Source: Ridgeia piscesae (taxonomy: Eukaryota; Annelida; Polychaeta; Sabellida; Siboglinidae). From it: 64,000 nt of DNA. A program made the position numbers and the translations under genes. Positions 23,453-36,412 of this stretch are shown piece after piece; position 1 is the first letter of the stretch; the number at the start of each line of letters is the position of its first letter. Below the pieces are notes generated by a model that worked only from the letters and a program-made list of their open reading frames with translations, had not been told where the DNA came from and searched no databases. The stretch spans positions 62,001 to 126,000 of the forward strand of contig JAODUO010001044.1 in assembly GCA_025642075.2 (NCBI GenBank), read 5' to 3'.

Positions 23453-26219
23453 GTAAAATTGGCTGTGATGAACAATTATGAAAACATTTTCCCAATATAG
23501 TACACACATGCACAAGATCAAACTGAAACCACAGATTCTGCACAACACCTTTTGGCTAATAAGTTGATCATGACCCAGCATATTCATTGACTTCTCCACA
23601 GCCATGTTGAAATAAAAAAATTAAGCGGTGAATCTGTATTATCAATGTTTCATTTGTACACTGTATGTGGAAAAAAATTGCTTAATTTCCTTGAAACTTC
23701 CCTCCAGTCCTCATCATATATGATGAATACTCAAACCAATAAACACAGAATGTCTCATTATAAGGTGATAAATAAGCACACATTAGTAAATTAATTTACA
23801 CAAAATCTGAAGGTCCCCGAATGTGGTCCTTAGCTATGGCCTAATCTACTGTAATTTGAACATTTCATAAATGTCCCAGTGGCAATGTGCATATATGACA
23901 TGTTGTAAAAAACCACCGCTTAAGTTTTAAGAAACAGTGATATAATTACAAAGTACTATTTACTAAACATGTAGAAGACAAACAGGTTTACTGAGATAAT
24001 ATAAGATCTGAGGTCCACAGAGGGAGACACATGTTTACACAAAAGATGAGGAATAGTGACCGGTGGTCAGGCATTGTTGTTTGTGTCTAGTCCAGCTATA
24101 GAGTAAGGTTCAAATAACTCACTGAGAGGGAGCATTGGTCCAGCCACTTTGACAGGCTAAACATGGCCAGACTTGGAAATCAGAAGGGAAATTGACAAGA
24201 GTATGCATGCGGCGTACACATGTGCAGTAGCTACGGATGTAGGGATACACAGATAGTTGGGATGGATAAGTGTACTTTAAAGAGGGAGGGATTTTGAGGA
24301 AAAAGGAGAGTGGGGAGCAACCAAGATGTCCTTGATTTTCGTTTGATTTCTTCTAAATTGAATACCATAATATGGGGCAGTTGCCCATATTCTCTTTCGA
24401 CTTATTGAAATTGCTGGACACTGTTTAAACATGTCCAATTGTAGAGACTATAGGGACAATCATATTTTAGGTTGCCCAAGGTCTTGAAGTTATTTTAATT
24501 ATATTGCCAACGCAATGAGTTATTTACTTTACTTATACACGTGTACTTTGTTGCTTGCCTTATACGTGAAAGCGTGTTTTATTCTACAATGAATGAAATC
24601 CTTTGTTAAACCTGAAACAAGCGTTAATCAATGACACCTTGAATCGGGGGGTGTGACACTCCAATTATGACAACAAAACCTGAAAACCCAAATGAGTGTG
24701 ATATATCTGTGAAGATAACTCCTTATGACCACGCGACCCTCGAGGAGTTGATCTTCTAATAAGCGGCTAGTATTTTTCAAAGGAATAACCAACTTATAAT
24801 TACAAAAACATAACGGATCGAATTAATAAAGAGTATGACGTACATTCACCATCGGCATATTGGTTGATATTAATTACGTGTAAATATTTTGGATTCAAGC
24901 TTTTGTTTTGACAGATGACAGGTAGTCATGACTCGATTAGGTCAGGAGTCGATAGGCGGCTCTGTGAATATCGCGAATTGGCAAATGTCAAGTCGAGTCA
25001 AAACTAGGAGCAAAAACTCAAGCCAAGTGTCCAAACTTTACAAATAAATCAATACAATATCGCCCACAGTTAGTTGAACATGTACCGAACATGTTTGATG
25101 TTACGTTTGGTCGGTGCCAGTAATTACAATACTTTGTACTTTGCATCATATTTATTTACAAAATGGTTTCTTACCTACTATCACCCTATATAACACTTCC
25201 TCGTCAACATGTCATTTCATTTACACCCATTTCGTTTCACGCATTTCTTTGAATTTTATAACTTTGTTGGTTCTTTCCTCGTCGCGAACTTGCAAAGAAG
25301 GTCGCTGACTCGTTATGACTAGTCTCGGTCCACACTAAAAGGCGGATCACGAGCGAGCGGACCGGCAGGACCACATTCAGAAGACTGCGCCCGATCTCTA
25401 CGTCTGCGTTGTTTCCGCAAATGTGTATTATTCGGATCCACCCCAAGTGCGCCATTATAACTGTATATTTGCCTACATTGCATGGATACCTCACACTAAT
25501 TACTCTAATCCTAAACATGACCAATCAGCAATTCCCATGTATATTTGTGTTTCACAAATATTGCATTTTGAGACCAAAATAACGCTCCGGTTTGTGTCAG
25601 TTGCAAGCGGTGCATGTGTTACTGTGCCGTGTACTTGGAAACAGCTTAATTTGTGTATACCGACCGCATTGTCTTTTCGACCTCAAACGTCTGCTAAGAC
25701 GCGCTGTTTGTAAAATTATACACAAGTGCCCGAAAGGTAAATATGATCAAAATATATACACACTTTATTTTGTTATAATTCTTTAACTATATTATATCAG
25801 AAAAACCAAACCAAAAATTGAAAGACATTGAATGTTAAGTATAATCCCGTGCATTCGAGTGTAATAAGGTTTCACATTGCTTAATAACATTGCGATATTA
25901 GTAGAATACGAAAAAAAATAGCATAATAGCACTGGTCAAACAATACAGTTTCTAAATAGTAAGTTATAAGATCCAAGCTAAACTTGATCACTGGCTGCAA
26001 TATAATTTAACTGATAATACGATGATCAAAATGCACATATACATGAACCAATACACACGGCACAGCTAATTCAATCACTCATACTTTGATGTGAACAAAT
26101 ATTTCTAAAATAGCAACATTTGTGTCTTGTTGTTTTCTTCATAAATGAACGAGGATTTATATATAATGATGCTAGTTGTACACTGCCCCTTATTAGAATT
26201 CGTCAGCACTTCCAATACA
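23453..26219. other. No gene seen
   Basis: AT-rich sequence with only short ORFs. No protein motif, RNA gene or inverted-repeat element was recognised. Decayed elements may be present. Confidence 0.4.
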
Positions 26220-26225
26220 AGACCT

Positions 26226-28850
26226 CTAAAAGAACAATTTGGCACGCGCCCAATAACAAGGTACATAACCAAATTGATCGACTTCACCCTCGTGCCACAT
26301 AAGATCAAGTCGAGCATTAACACAGATCAGACCAAGACCGTTTCCTTTTGCCGACATAGGCTGTGACCACGACACGGTGCTTACACCTGGGTGACCCAAC
26401 CCATTGTGGATCTCCGAGAGGCTTGATGTTGACATAGAAGCAATGAATGCACGTGTGAATGAGTCCGGTGCCACGTTGTCCTTGCCTGGCCGATACTTCA
26501 CTGTGTAGCTGAATGAAGCCAGTTCCAGTCGCCAGGATTGGATCTTGTTGTTCTTAATCTTTGAACGTTTTCTGTTGTGAACAATGAAGGCCACTGAGGC
26601 GTTGATCTGTCACTAGACCAGCAACGAAATGGCGTCATTTACGAACAGCTTCTATGATAGCTGTTGCTTCATTTTCAACGGGTGGGTAATGGAGTTCACT
26701 ACCTTGGAGTGTTTTTGACATGAATGCAACAGGTCGTCCATATTGGTTTAGTGATGCAGAGACACAAACCTCTATCACATTCAACCACAAACGGTTGGCT
26801 TTCATCAATGGATTGGAGTGTAGCTCTCTCAAGTTCCTTCTTCAGTAGGTCAAAGGCAGATAGGACATCCAGTGGGAAGGATGTAGCATTCACATGAGGC
26901 TGTATCTTGTCAGAGAAGTTTGGTATCCACTTCGCATAGTAAGCAAACATGCCCACTACTCTACGGAGAGAGCCTACATTTGTTGGAAGAGGATAGTCAT
27001 GGAGGGGGCGAAGTCGCTGCTGATTCTGGCTTTGATGACGCCATCACCCATACAGTAACCAAGTATGTTGATAGATGCCTTAGATTCCACAGACTTGGTT
27101 TCATTGGGGGTAAGACTTCTCCGCTGAATTGCTTCATGGAACTTCTTCACATTTTCATCATGTTCCTGTTGGTTTCGCCCTGCTACTGTAATGTTGTCCA
27201 GATATGGGAAGGTGTCCTTGAGTCCTTCCTCGTCGACCATCTTGTCCATCGCTCTCTGGAACACGGCAACTCCGTTGGTCACACCAAAAGGTATACGACA
27301 GAACTGGTAGAGTCTCCAATAAGCTTCAAAACCTGTGTACTTCCGATCACATTCTTTTATTGGCACCTGGTGTTAAACACTTTTGAGGTCAAATGTTGAG
27401 TACACTTTGTAGGCTGCCAGATCGTTTACCATATCGTCAATTCGAGGAAGAGGGTAAGCATCAAGTTCTGTGTATTGATTGATAGTCTGAGAATGGTCTA
27501 TGCAAAGTCTCTTTTTGTGCCGATTCAATGGGTCTTTCGCCACAACCACTTGTGCACGCCAAGGCGATGAACTGATCTCAACAATACCCTCGGAGAGAAG
27601 CTTAGAAACCTCTTGTTGAATGAAATCCTTGTCATCCTTGCTGAAACGCCTGGCTTGCAGTCAGGAAGTAGATTTGAGAAGAGAGATGGCTCGTCGATTG
27701 TAGCTGCAGACACGGCACAGACTGGTGCTGAGTTTGGAATAATCAACTCAGGTTTACTTCCTCCAAATTCAATGGTGACCTCTCGTGTTCTTTCTGGAAG
27801 TCATGGCCGAGGATGATGTCACTACAAAGGTATTTGAGAACACCAAGGCGTGTGCATGTGTAGACATGTTGATTGAGGTCGATGTCTGCAAAACAGTGGC
27901 CAATGACGTGTGTCTTCGGAGAGGTGAGAGCCATGGAAATATCTTGTTTCGACGGATGAATCTTCAGATTCAGTTGTTCGGCCACGGTTTGATTTATGAA
28001 GCTATCAGAGCTTCCCGAGTCGTTGAGTGCTGACAGAGTATTTCGATAGACGGATACTTTCACAGAAGCCTGTGATAGGCTATTTGGACACGCAGCTGTG
28101 ATTGAGCAAATCGTAGGTGAGAACACTGCAGCCGTTGTACTTGCATTGGCTTTCGACATGCATACCTTTACAAAATGTCCCTTATTTCCACAGTTTCTAC
28201 ATGTAGCATCACGTGCCGGACAACTTCTTCTATTGTGAATGGAATCACCGCAGAAATAGCATTTCTTCTTATGCGCATATGTTGCAGCAAGAGAGTGATC
28301 CTTCGGCATTGGGATTTCAGTATGCTGATCTGTCGGAGAGCTTGATACCGTTGCAGTTACAGGAATGCCTGAATGCTTCAGAGTTCTTCTGTGCCAAATC
28401 TAAGGAATTTGCTTGATCAAAGGCCGTCTTGATGTCAAGTCTAGTGTTCTCCAGGAGCCGAATTAGTGGAGATGCTATTCCATTGATGAAGGAATCACGG
28501 ACCAGTTCCTCTCGGTATTGGTAAATATCTCATTCGGAGTTTTTATGTACAGCTGTATTAGAGTCTCTATTGCAGCATCGTAGTCTGCACAATCTTCGAT
28601 GTAGTCATACACGTTGTGCGATACATAGTTGACGAGAGTTCGGAACTTGTTTGGAGCATTTTCACCACATTCATCGATGAAATTCCTGAAGGTCCTGTGC
28701 CAGTGCTTCCATGCTTTGGCAGCTGAGGGTCAGTTCGGATCTAGGTCGAGTCGAGCTGGTTTCAGGAGAGTGTCCACATTGACTGTCTAGTTAAGTTGAA
28801 TAAATTGTTGTAACCTTCGATATTAGGCTTTATTCAACTTAAAAGTCAGG
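26226..28850 (-). mobile_element. Ty3/gypsy retrotransposon, truncated and frameshifted
   Basis: On the minus strand, in the normal gag-pol order, there are: two zinc knuckles (CYFCGDSIHNRRSCPARDATC and then CRNCGNKGHFVKVC, 28260-28130); a protease with LNDSGSSDSFI (about 28035); reverse transcriptase (27366-26974) with FGVTNG..FQRAMD and FPYLDNI; the RT thumb/connection with GMFAYYAKWIPNFS (26956); RNase H (26832-26635, then FIVHNRKRSKIKNNKI); and the first part of integrase with EIHNGLGHPGV (about 26400). The chain then loses homology, so most of the integrase and the 3' LTR are missing. Several frameshifts break it. Asn stands in the second position of the YxDD pair. No LTR pair was identified. 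Confidence 0.85.
28791..28842. repeat. Perfect 14-bp inverted repeat (hairpin)
   Basis: TTAAGTTGAATAAA at 28791-28804 and its exact complement at 28829-28842 surround a 24-nt loop. The minus-strand reading contains AATAAA just upstream of the gypsy gag region, so it might belong to the R/U5 part of a 5' LTR. That link is inference. Confidence 0.6.
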
Positions 28851-29730
28851 TAGACATCATGAGAGTCCTGGAAACAAAATGAAAGAAATGCCACACATAA
28901 TTTGGAAATTAAATATTCTTGTCAATATATATAATTTCATTGTTATATTAATTGATACAATTGCATCATGTAGTAATTTTATATTATAGTTTGCAAAGAA
29001 CTTTGTCGAAAAGATTCTTTCTGAAGTTTGGAGTCCATAATTTCTGCTATGTTTTGGAATGGTTGTAACTTGGCATCCATACATATTATGCTCAAAATGG
29101 TCTAATTCGTGGCAGACCTGTTCAGTTGAACATCCCGACTTATCTGGGAAGCATTCAGCCTGGTACACAACCACTGTCATACATTGTGAAATTGATCTAA
29201 GTAGAGTGAATAAACAAGCCTAGATTTAATTCTCTCGAGTCCAGGGTTCTAGCCGCTGTGCTACTGTGCTATGAGATTGACTTCATGAAGACAGAATGTG
29301 TTAACACATTAACATTATTTGGGGAATGTCCTTATTTAGATACATGTATCCATCAAAGTACTAGACTACTTGCTTTACAAATTGCCTGCTATTTATAATT
29401 TAGTAATAGCCACAAAAGATTTGATTTCTAAATAAAAGGCCATTTTGTATTTTTCAAAATGCCCTTGAAAATAAATTGTCCACGCCAAACTATCTGACAA
29501 ACTAATTATCATCACAATGAACCATTAAGTTAAATACAATTTTGGTAACGTCAACGTGAGTCCCCTCAGTCAGCACGTCACAAGTAGATGTAAACATATT
29601 TGTATAATTGACGTTATCGGACTAAAATATTCTAATATTCGGAAACGTTGTCACCATTATAAAATTAACAAACACACCACATTAATTTGCTATATTTATA
29701 TTGTTATATGTACGTTGTTGTCTTTTGCAA
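28851..29730. other. No gene; possible tRNA-derived SINE fossil at 29215-29275 (minus)
   Basis: On the minus strand TAGCACAGCGG fits the RNA polymerase III A box, and CTAGAACCCTGGACTCGAG follows, as in tRNA-derived SINE heads. A matching B box is too diverged to be sure. The rest is AT-rich without recognisable genes. Confidence 0.3.
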
Positions 29731-29734
29731 TTCA

Positions 29735-30085
29735 CCCGTAGAAAACAATACGCCATTTACAACGACTCAATCTCTGAAACCTTGCCTAGTACCACTGGTG
29801 TGCCCCAGGGATCTATAATTATTAGGCACGCTTTGTTTTTAATATAATATTATATAAAATGATCTATCAAGTTCGAATGAAACATTCAAATATATAATGT
29901 ATGCATATGACCCAAAGCATATCATTTAAATATAGAATTAAACAAGACAAAAACGAATGGCTGAAAATTAATAAACTATCTTTAAACGTAAAGAAATCGA
30001 ATAATACATAAATAGGGAAATAAACAAGTGAACAATCTTCTCCTTAAAATAGATGAAACCGTAATAGAAAGAGTCCAACATTTTA
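29735..30085 (+). mobile_element. LINE reverse transcriptase fragment (plus strand)
   Basis: The translation contains DSISETLPSTTGVPQGSII (here interrupted by a frame change), then NDLSSSNETFKYIMYA, WLKINKLSLNVKKS and LLKIDETVIERVQHFN. This is the RT palm-to-thumb stretch of a Jockey/CR1-like LINE. The catalytic YxDD is decayed, and frameshifts are present. It ends abruptly at the junction with the minus-strand LINE. Confidence 0.6.
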
Positions 30086-31960
30086 ATCTTCTTCCATCAA
30101 CTACTACTCTTTGTCTTCTATCAATAAGCCATTTTTCTATCCAGTTGATCATTCCACTTCCTATGCCATGGGCCTTTAGTTTAAGTAGTAGTCTTTGGTG
30201 TGGCACTTTGTCAAAGGCTTTTTTAAAATCTAAGTAGATTATATCTACTGGTGATCCCTCATCTAGCCACTTTGTGACATCTTCCAAAAAACATAACATA
30301 TTTGTTAAGCATGACCTCGCTTTAAAAAACCCATGTTGTATCAACCAGGTGATCTTTAATTAGTCTTTCTAATAGTTTGCAAATCACCGATGTTAAACTC
30401 ACTGGTCTATAGTTCTCTGACTTGTTTCTCGAACCTTTTTTAAATAATGGTATAATGTTTGCTTCTTTCCATTCTAACGGAACTATTCCTTCCTCTAATG
30501 ACAAATTGAACATGTTCAATTTGTCAAAACAAATCAGCATACCGCTTGCAACAGTGCACTGTTGCAAGCGGTATGCTGATTTGTTCTACAATTTCCAATA
30601 GTAATTTGGGAGGAATCCCATCCACTCCAGATGATTTATTATCCTTCATATCTCATATTTTCATAGCTACCATTGTTGGGGTTACAATTAGTTGTCCTAA
30701 ATAGTCAAACTCTCTCCCTTCGAACTTAGTCTCAAGTACTGGTAATATACTAATATCTTCCCTGGTAAACACCGAACTAAAGTACTCATTTAGGTTTTCT
30801 GCCATTAAGAATCCCTCTATTATTATGTTTCCATCACTACCTTCTAGAGGACCGACCTTATCCTGAACTTTCTGTTTACTTCGAACATACGCATAAAACC
30901 TCTTGCTGTCATGTTTTATATTAAAAGCTATTTTTTGTTCGTAGCTTCTCTTTGAATTTCTAATTTCAGCTGTAGCTTGATTAAGTGATTCTTTATAAAT
31001 GCTATAGTCTTCTTCACTTCCGGTATGTCTATATGTCTTCCATATCATTTGCTTGTACTTGATTTTTCTAATGGCTTCCTTCGATAAGTGTTTCTTATTT
31101 GACCGTTTCCCCTGTTTTTTCAAGGGGACAAATTTGTCAACGACGCAGTCAATTTCACTCTTTAAAATATTCCAGCATTCTGTTGCTGTCTTATTCTTCA
31201 GTGTGTTATTCCAGTCTATCTTTGCTAAATATTCCCTCATGTCCTTATATCTTCCTTTGTGAACATTTTTCCTGTACCTTATTTTTCTATTCCGTTCTCC
31301 CTTTACTTTGATGATAAAATGTATCTGGTTGTGATCACTACACCCCAGTGGCTCACATATCTTGACATTATCAACAAATTCCTTCTGTGTGCTCAATATT
31401 ATGTCTAACACGTTCTCGCCCCTGGTTGCTTCTAACACATGTTGAGAAAGGAAACTATCTTGTACTAAATTTAAAAACTCTTGATCCTCTCTCCCGGTAC
31501 TCTGTAGAGATGTCCACTGTATATGCCCATGGTTAAAATCCCCCATAATAATACAGTCCCGTTTACTCACTTCTTTGATAGCGTTATGTATTTTTTCATT
31601 CTCTTCCATGCTTATGTTTGGACTCCGATACACTAACCCAACAGTTAATGTTGAGTTTCCTGTAACTATGTTACACCAGACAGCTTCTTCACATTCTGCT
31701 TCTTTTTCTAATTGTATTTCATAAGCTTGGATGGATTCTTTAATATATAAAATAACTCCGCCTCCCCTTCTTCCTAATCTATCTTTCCTAAACATTACAT
31801 ACCCTGTCATTCCTAATTCGGCATCTGATATATCGGGTGTGGCCCAAGATTCAGTTATACCTATTATGTGAGGGTCAATATCTTCTACCATAATGTTTAG
31901 TTCATTTCTTTTGTTTACTATGCTCCTTGCATTTAAAAAAAAAACATTTATAACCAATGC
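30086..31960 (-). mobile_element. CR1-like LINE: endonuclease plus partial RT, decayed
   Basis: A long minus-strand frame (31957-30653, 434 codons) encodes an APE-type endonuclease with NARSIVNKRNEL near the start, then ITESW, GGVILYI, VYRSP, GDFNH and CSDHN, followed by the linker to RT. One in-frame TGA (30653) precedes KDNKSSGVDGIPPKLLLEI. RT continues with WKEANIIPLFKKGS, NYRPVSLT, IIYLDFKKAFDKVPH and RRQRVVVDG, broken by a double palindrome at 30499-30585, a small deletion with frameshift near 30340, and loss of everything after the VVVDG block. The catalytic YxDD part is missing, so the copy is dead. Confidence 0.88.
30499..30585. repeat. Two adjacent perfect palindromes inside the LINE
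   Basis: Palindrome 1 spans 30528-30585 (29-bp arms, centre between 30556 and 30557, no spacer). Palindrome 2 spans 30499-30526 (14-bp arms, centre between 30512 and 30513). A single base lies between them. Both arms are exact. Together they insert about 45 bp of inverted flanking sequence into the RT frame. Confidence 0.95.
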
Positions 31961-34900
31961 GCATACTGAGCCGCTGTTTAAGAAATTAAATAATCTTAAT
32001 GTTGCTTATATGCTGCAATTACATGAATGGAAACCGTATTGGTATTGTACTTAACTGTACATGACATTAACAGTATATTTGCCAAATTAACCACTTATAA
32101 GTTATATTAAATAAAACAGCCCACACATTTAAAACACGGATACAGGATACTATTCATACAAATAGGTCTTAACATAGCGAAGCATTAGGCATGATATTTC
32201 ATTACTAATCAACACTACTGCATAAAACATAAAACAATTATACAACGAGGATTTAGTAACTAATAATAGTTTCTACAGAATTACAAAATAGTGCTATTTT
32301 TACCAAGCTGTATTATATACGTGGACAATTATAACAATCAATGTATTATTTTATTGTGTTTTCTTTTCGGTACCTCCGTAAATTGTACATATTATACGAA
32401 TTACTGTTGTTATCTAACTGTGAGATTGTAATCATTTGCTTGTTTCCAAGATAATTTAACATACTCGTGTTGTTGTTGTTGAGATTTGTGACATTTAGTA
32501 CCTGTAATGTCATTCTAATGCTGGTGTTACCGTTTCTGTATTATGGATATGTGTTTATTAGGATCCCTTTGAAAGTGTTTAAGATAGCCAACTATATTTA
32601 ATTGTGATTCAATTAACGAAGTGGCTGCGAGAGCGACCAAAATGGTCTTAGTGGCAGTCTATTCGACCCCTGTTTAATTAATCTACAGCAATAATTCATA
32701 ATTATTTATAATTATTTTTCTGTTATTTCTTATTTAAAAACACGTGTACGCAATTACTTGTCATTTTAGTGCTCCGTGGTACTAATGCAATGTTATTTAA
32801 TAATTTGTGCTGTAGGTAACTTGTATTAGGTATATTTTATGGATCAATAAACACTTCCGATTCCGTTTCCGATAGTTGAATGGGTACGCTGCTGAATGTA
32901 CGTACCACGGATTTGGGCGTTGCACTGGGTGGTACGTCTTGATTTATAGCCAAATCAACTGCTAAAGCAAGCACTTCTATTGCGGATTGATAAATACCAT
33001 TAAATGTATTGATAACCAAGAGTAAATGTATTGTTTTGTATTTTGAGTTCTAGTAGAAAGTCAGTTGTCACTTCAATTCAGTTAATGTTATTTTAATACT
33101 TATAATATATTATTTATTTACAATATTTCCTGTCAAAATTATTGCATTACTTTTTTCCTATGATCTGCTACATAAACAAAATACTCCTTTGTCCATCCCA
33201 TGAAAATTACTCAAGATAAGAAACTTTTTCACCTTACGACATTATCGTTAATAGGTCTAATTATGTTCCAGTCTTATTATTGCTTTAACGCTGTAATTGG
33301 TCTTAACCAATTAACGTTTTTACATTTTACAGAATGCTATAAGGAAAAATGACCAATGGCAACTATGTAGTTTAGCGTCGGTTTGTGTTATTTTTGTAAA
33401 ACAATAATATGAATATGTCGCGTTTTGACAAAAAAATTGCATGGATATACACACAAATTGTAGAAAAGATTTCAAATTTTGTTACCTATATTTTTGATTT
33501 TATGTTATGAAGATATCTGAATGTGATGCAAATGTGTACAACTACCCTCTGAAGATGAAACATAAAAGTCCGTTTTTCTCAAAACAAAAAAATGGATATA
33601 TCGCGTTTTGCCCACAACCCTTCGGATATTTATATCCCCATAAAACTAAAAGCAGGTGCCAAGACGTTGTATACCCATATATGGGATAGCTGTGGTTGCG
33701 TCACTGATCATTTGAGTACATCTACACCCAGGAGAGCGAAACGTTGACAAACTCGGTTTAGGGTTTGATTCTCGCATAATATCGTATATGACAATAGAAA
33801 TAACAGGAGGTGCCGCATTGGCATTGTCTATGACTATTTATATGTCGATTGAACTCTGGCCCGGAAGCGTGACAAGGGATTTGGTGCGCGCGCAATAGGA
33901 ACTCCTCCGAACCGGTTTATTCAAACGTGGCTGTCGAAGGAAGACATGAAGCTCACTAAAACACATTAGAGTAAGCATTGTGTATAAACCTGTTATAATT
34001 GATATCCTGTTGTACTTATTTACCTACTTACTGACTTAAATTTATTTGTATATTGCTGCCGATACAGGCATACACTCATAACCATAGGCCCGATTTCTCA
34101 AGCGAGTCAAATCAAGACGAGAGCAAAGAAGTTTGGGTAATCTTCACTTAACTGCCCTAAATTATGAGGGCCTTTTCAAAACGGTTTTACCACGTGTCTG
34201 GAATGTCATTCTGCATCACTTCCGCTAAAACGAAAGCAGATATATTATTTTTTAATTGTGTTTTAGATCAATTTAATGTCGTCGACTCGACGTAAATAAA
34301 CCGATGTCACAAGGCGCGAGCAGTTAGTGCATGCCAGACGCATCACGACCGCAAAGGCGATATCTTGCGATTTGCGAATACGTCCGCAAAGCTAACGCTA
34401 CATCATGATCCGGCGTTCTGTGCCGCCATTATCCAATGTTAAAAGGCCTGAATTGTTAGGGTGTCTGTGTGGTCTTGCCATAAACTGGCCATCAGTATTA
34501 GAAGACTATACTGCCATATGACTAGATCTAAACCGTCAGGGAACATAATCCGGATGTGTACGTGATTCTGTCATAAAAGGGCGGCGCAACTTACTGTACA
34601 AATAATACTGCACACGATTTATGCAGTGTTATTTGACATCGATTCTCGTTCACGTTGAAATGAAGTGAACTTGTAAATGTAAGGTCAATGACATAGACAC
34701 AGTGATAGTAGTAGGCGTAGCCCCGCCGGGAGGACCTACGGTGTACTATGATCAGAAAATATATCCATCAGTCTGTTAAACAAATTACGGAATAGGTGTT
34801 AAACGTAATTGACTTCAATAAATTAATACGTAGACATCACAATCAAGTGTTTACCCTAGATAAAGAGACTAAAGCACAAAACGGGATTAAGGGGCCAGGG

Positions 34901-35884
34901 ACATGCCCCGGAATTTGACGTTTGGACGACTTTAATTTGTACTGAGATCGGTTTAATTAAGCTCTGCGCAAAGTATCATGAATAAGCATGCGTTCATCTA
35001 CAATAACAACAATAGCTGTGACGAATACGGTCAAAGTGAGTTGCCGCAAACATCCCTGTGTATGCATTTTGGGCGAATATCTCCCGGGCACACATGTCAA
35101 TGACCGCGAAAACGGGCGATTCCCAAACAGTTCACTGTTACTACTTGTTGTAGTATGTCAAGACTCCGCGAGAAAAAGGGGGTGACAAAACGGGACTTAA
35201 CGGCTGAGTAGCTACGAATGTTATGTGATTGGACGGCCTTAACGTGACGTCATTCACGTTGTCCAATTGCTTTAATTGTAATGATTAAAATACATCGCTA
35301 CAAAATGTACGATATATCAGAAATGTATGTCTCTGCGCCATTATTTTGTTCCGCTTGCTGATGTTGAATACGTCGCGAAATAAATGAAAATGCATCGCGC
35401 GAAATAGGAACGAAACGGCAATTTATGCATGTTTGTGGCGAGGCGGTTTAGAAATTCGGCAAGGCGGCCCGGCCCGCCTCACTCGTTATATACCAAGGAA
35501 AATATTTAGAAGACTTGTGCTCCGACCTGTATAGTGCTCAACTGACGTCAGTATCTGCGGAAGTTCGCAATATTCTCCACATGACAACGTCATGTGTTTG
35601 CTGTTTTAATAACAATACGAATCCATATACAGTACGAATCGACAAAACTAATTCTACAACAAAACTTAATTGGTAATTTGTACTTAACTAACATACATTT
35701 CTAGCGCCTTTTTCAAAACGATTTTGCTACCTTTTTTGTGTATATTTTCGGCTACTATGACATGACATTGAGAACAAACATTACTGCATACATTTAACAC
35801 TTTAATATAAATAAATAAAATATACGACGAAAAGCACCTGCTCGAGCAGTCATTTTGTTGAACGCTTAACTGAGAAGGAGTTTG
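31961..35884. other. No gene seen
   Basis: About 3.9 kb, AT-rich up to about 33.6 kb and of mixed composition after that. Only short ORFs are present, and no repeat with clear ends was recognised. A minus-strand ORF at 32837-33019 was judged too short to support. Confidence 0.4.
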
Positions 35885-36412
35885 TTAAAGGGATACTCTG
35901 TCTCTAGGCATTGAGAGGTTCACAACATTTACTTACATATGTATAATAGATTGGTCGTGCCTAGTAATTGCGCACAAAGATCGTTAATAAATGATCATAG
36001 TATAATTGTCCCAAAAAAAACATGCTATCTTGGATTCAGGGCGCAGCCATCTTGAAGCACAGAACCAGTGACGTAAACCGCTTACGTCACTGGCGCATGC
36101 ACCTTCAAACATCTTACGTCTGTCCAATGGCATTTGATGTATCCAGTGTAAGTCGCGGTTTGCTTACGTCACTATTACAATTATGCTGGAGGCCTTTTTC
36201 CAGTAATGTGCCGATGACGTAACCGATTTGGCAATTACGTCACTGCTACTGTGCCTCAAGAGGGCAGGGCCCTGAATCCAGTTTTTGGTACAATTATACT
36301 ATGATAATTTATTAACGATTTTTATGCACAATTACTATGCACAACCAATATGTTATACATATCATGTATAGGTTTATACTGTGAACCTCTCATTGACTGG
36401 AGTATCCTTTAA
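35885..36412. mobile_element. TTAA-flanked MITE with about 190-bp inverted repeats
   Basis: The left end is TTAA (35885-35888) then AGGGATACTC. The right end, read inward, is TTAA (36409-36412) then AGGATACTC. Both arms share, in order, TTGAGAGGTTCAC or TGAGAGGTTCAC, a TAGTAATTG(C/T)GCA segment, TCGTTAATAAAT, ATCATAGTATAATTGT and TGGATTCAGGGC. The centre contains CCAGTGACGTAA/TTACGTCACTGG (36065-36076 and 36082-36093), a perfect 12-bp inverted repeat, and further TTACGTCA-type octamers. There is no coding capacity. Confidence 0.8.

Noticed and set aside
27180..27230. Asn in place of Asp in the gypsy RT catalytic pair, as a sign of inactivation
   Set aside because: Asn at this position may be normal for this gypsy lineage. 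Frameshifts and the missing integrase are the firm evidence for inactivity.
32837..33019. Minus-strand 60-codon ORF ending ETESEVFIDP
   Set aside because: Composition is protein-like, but it has no neighbours, no clear splice sites and no recognised motif.
33690..33790. A second tRNA-like B box (gggtttgattctcgc)
   Set aside because: No A box or cloverleaf could be built around it.
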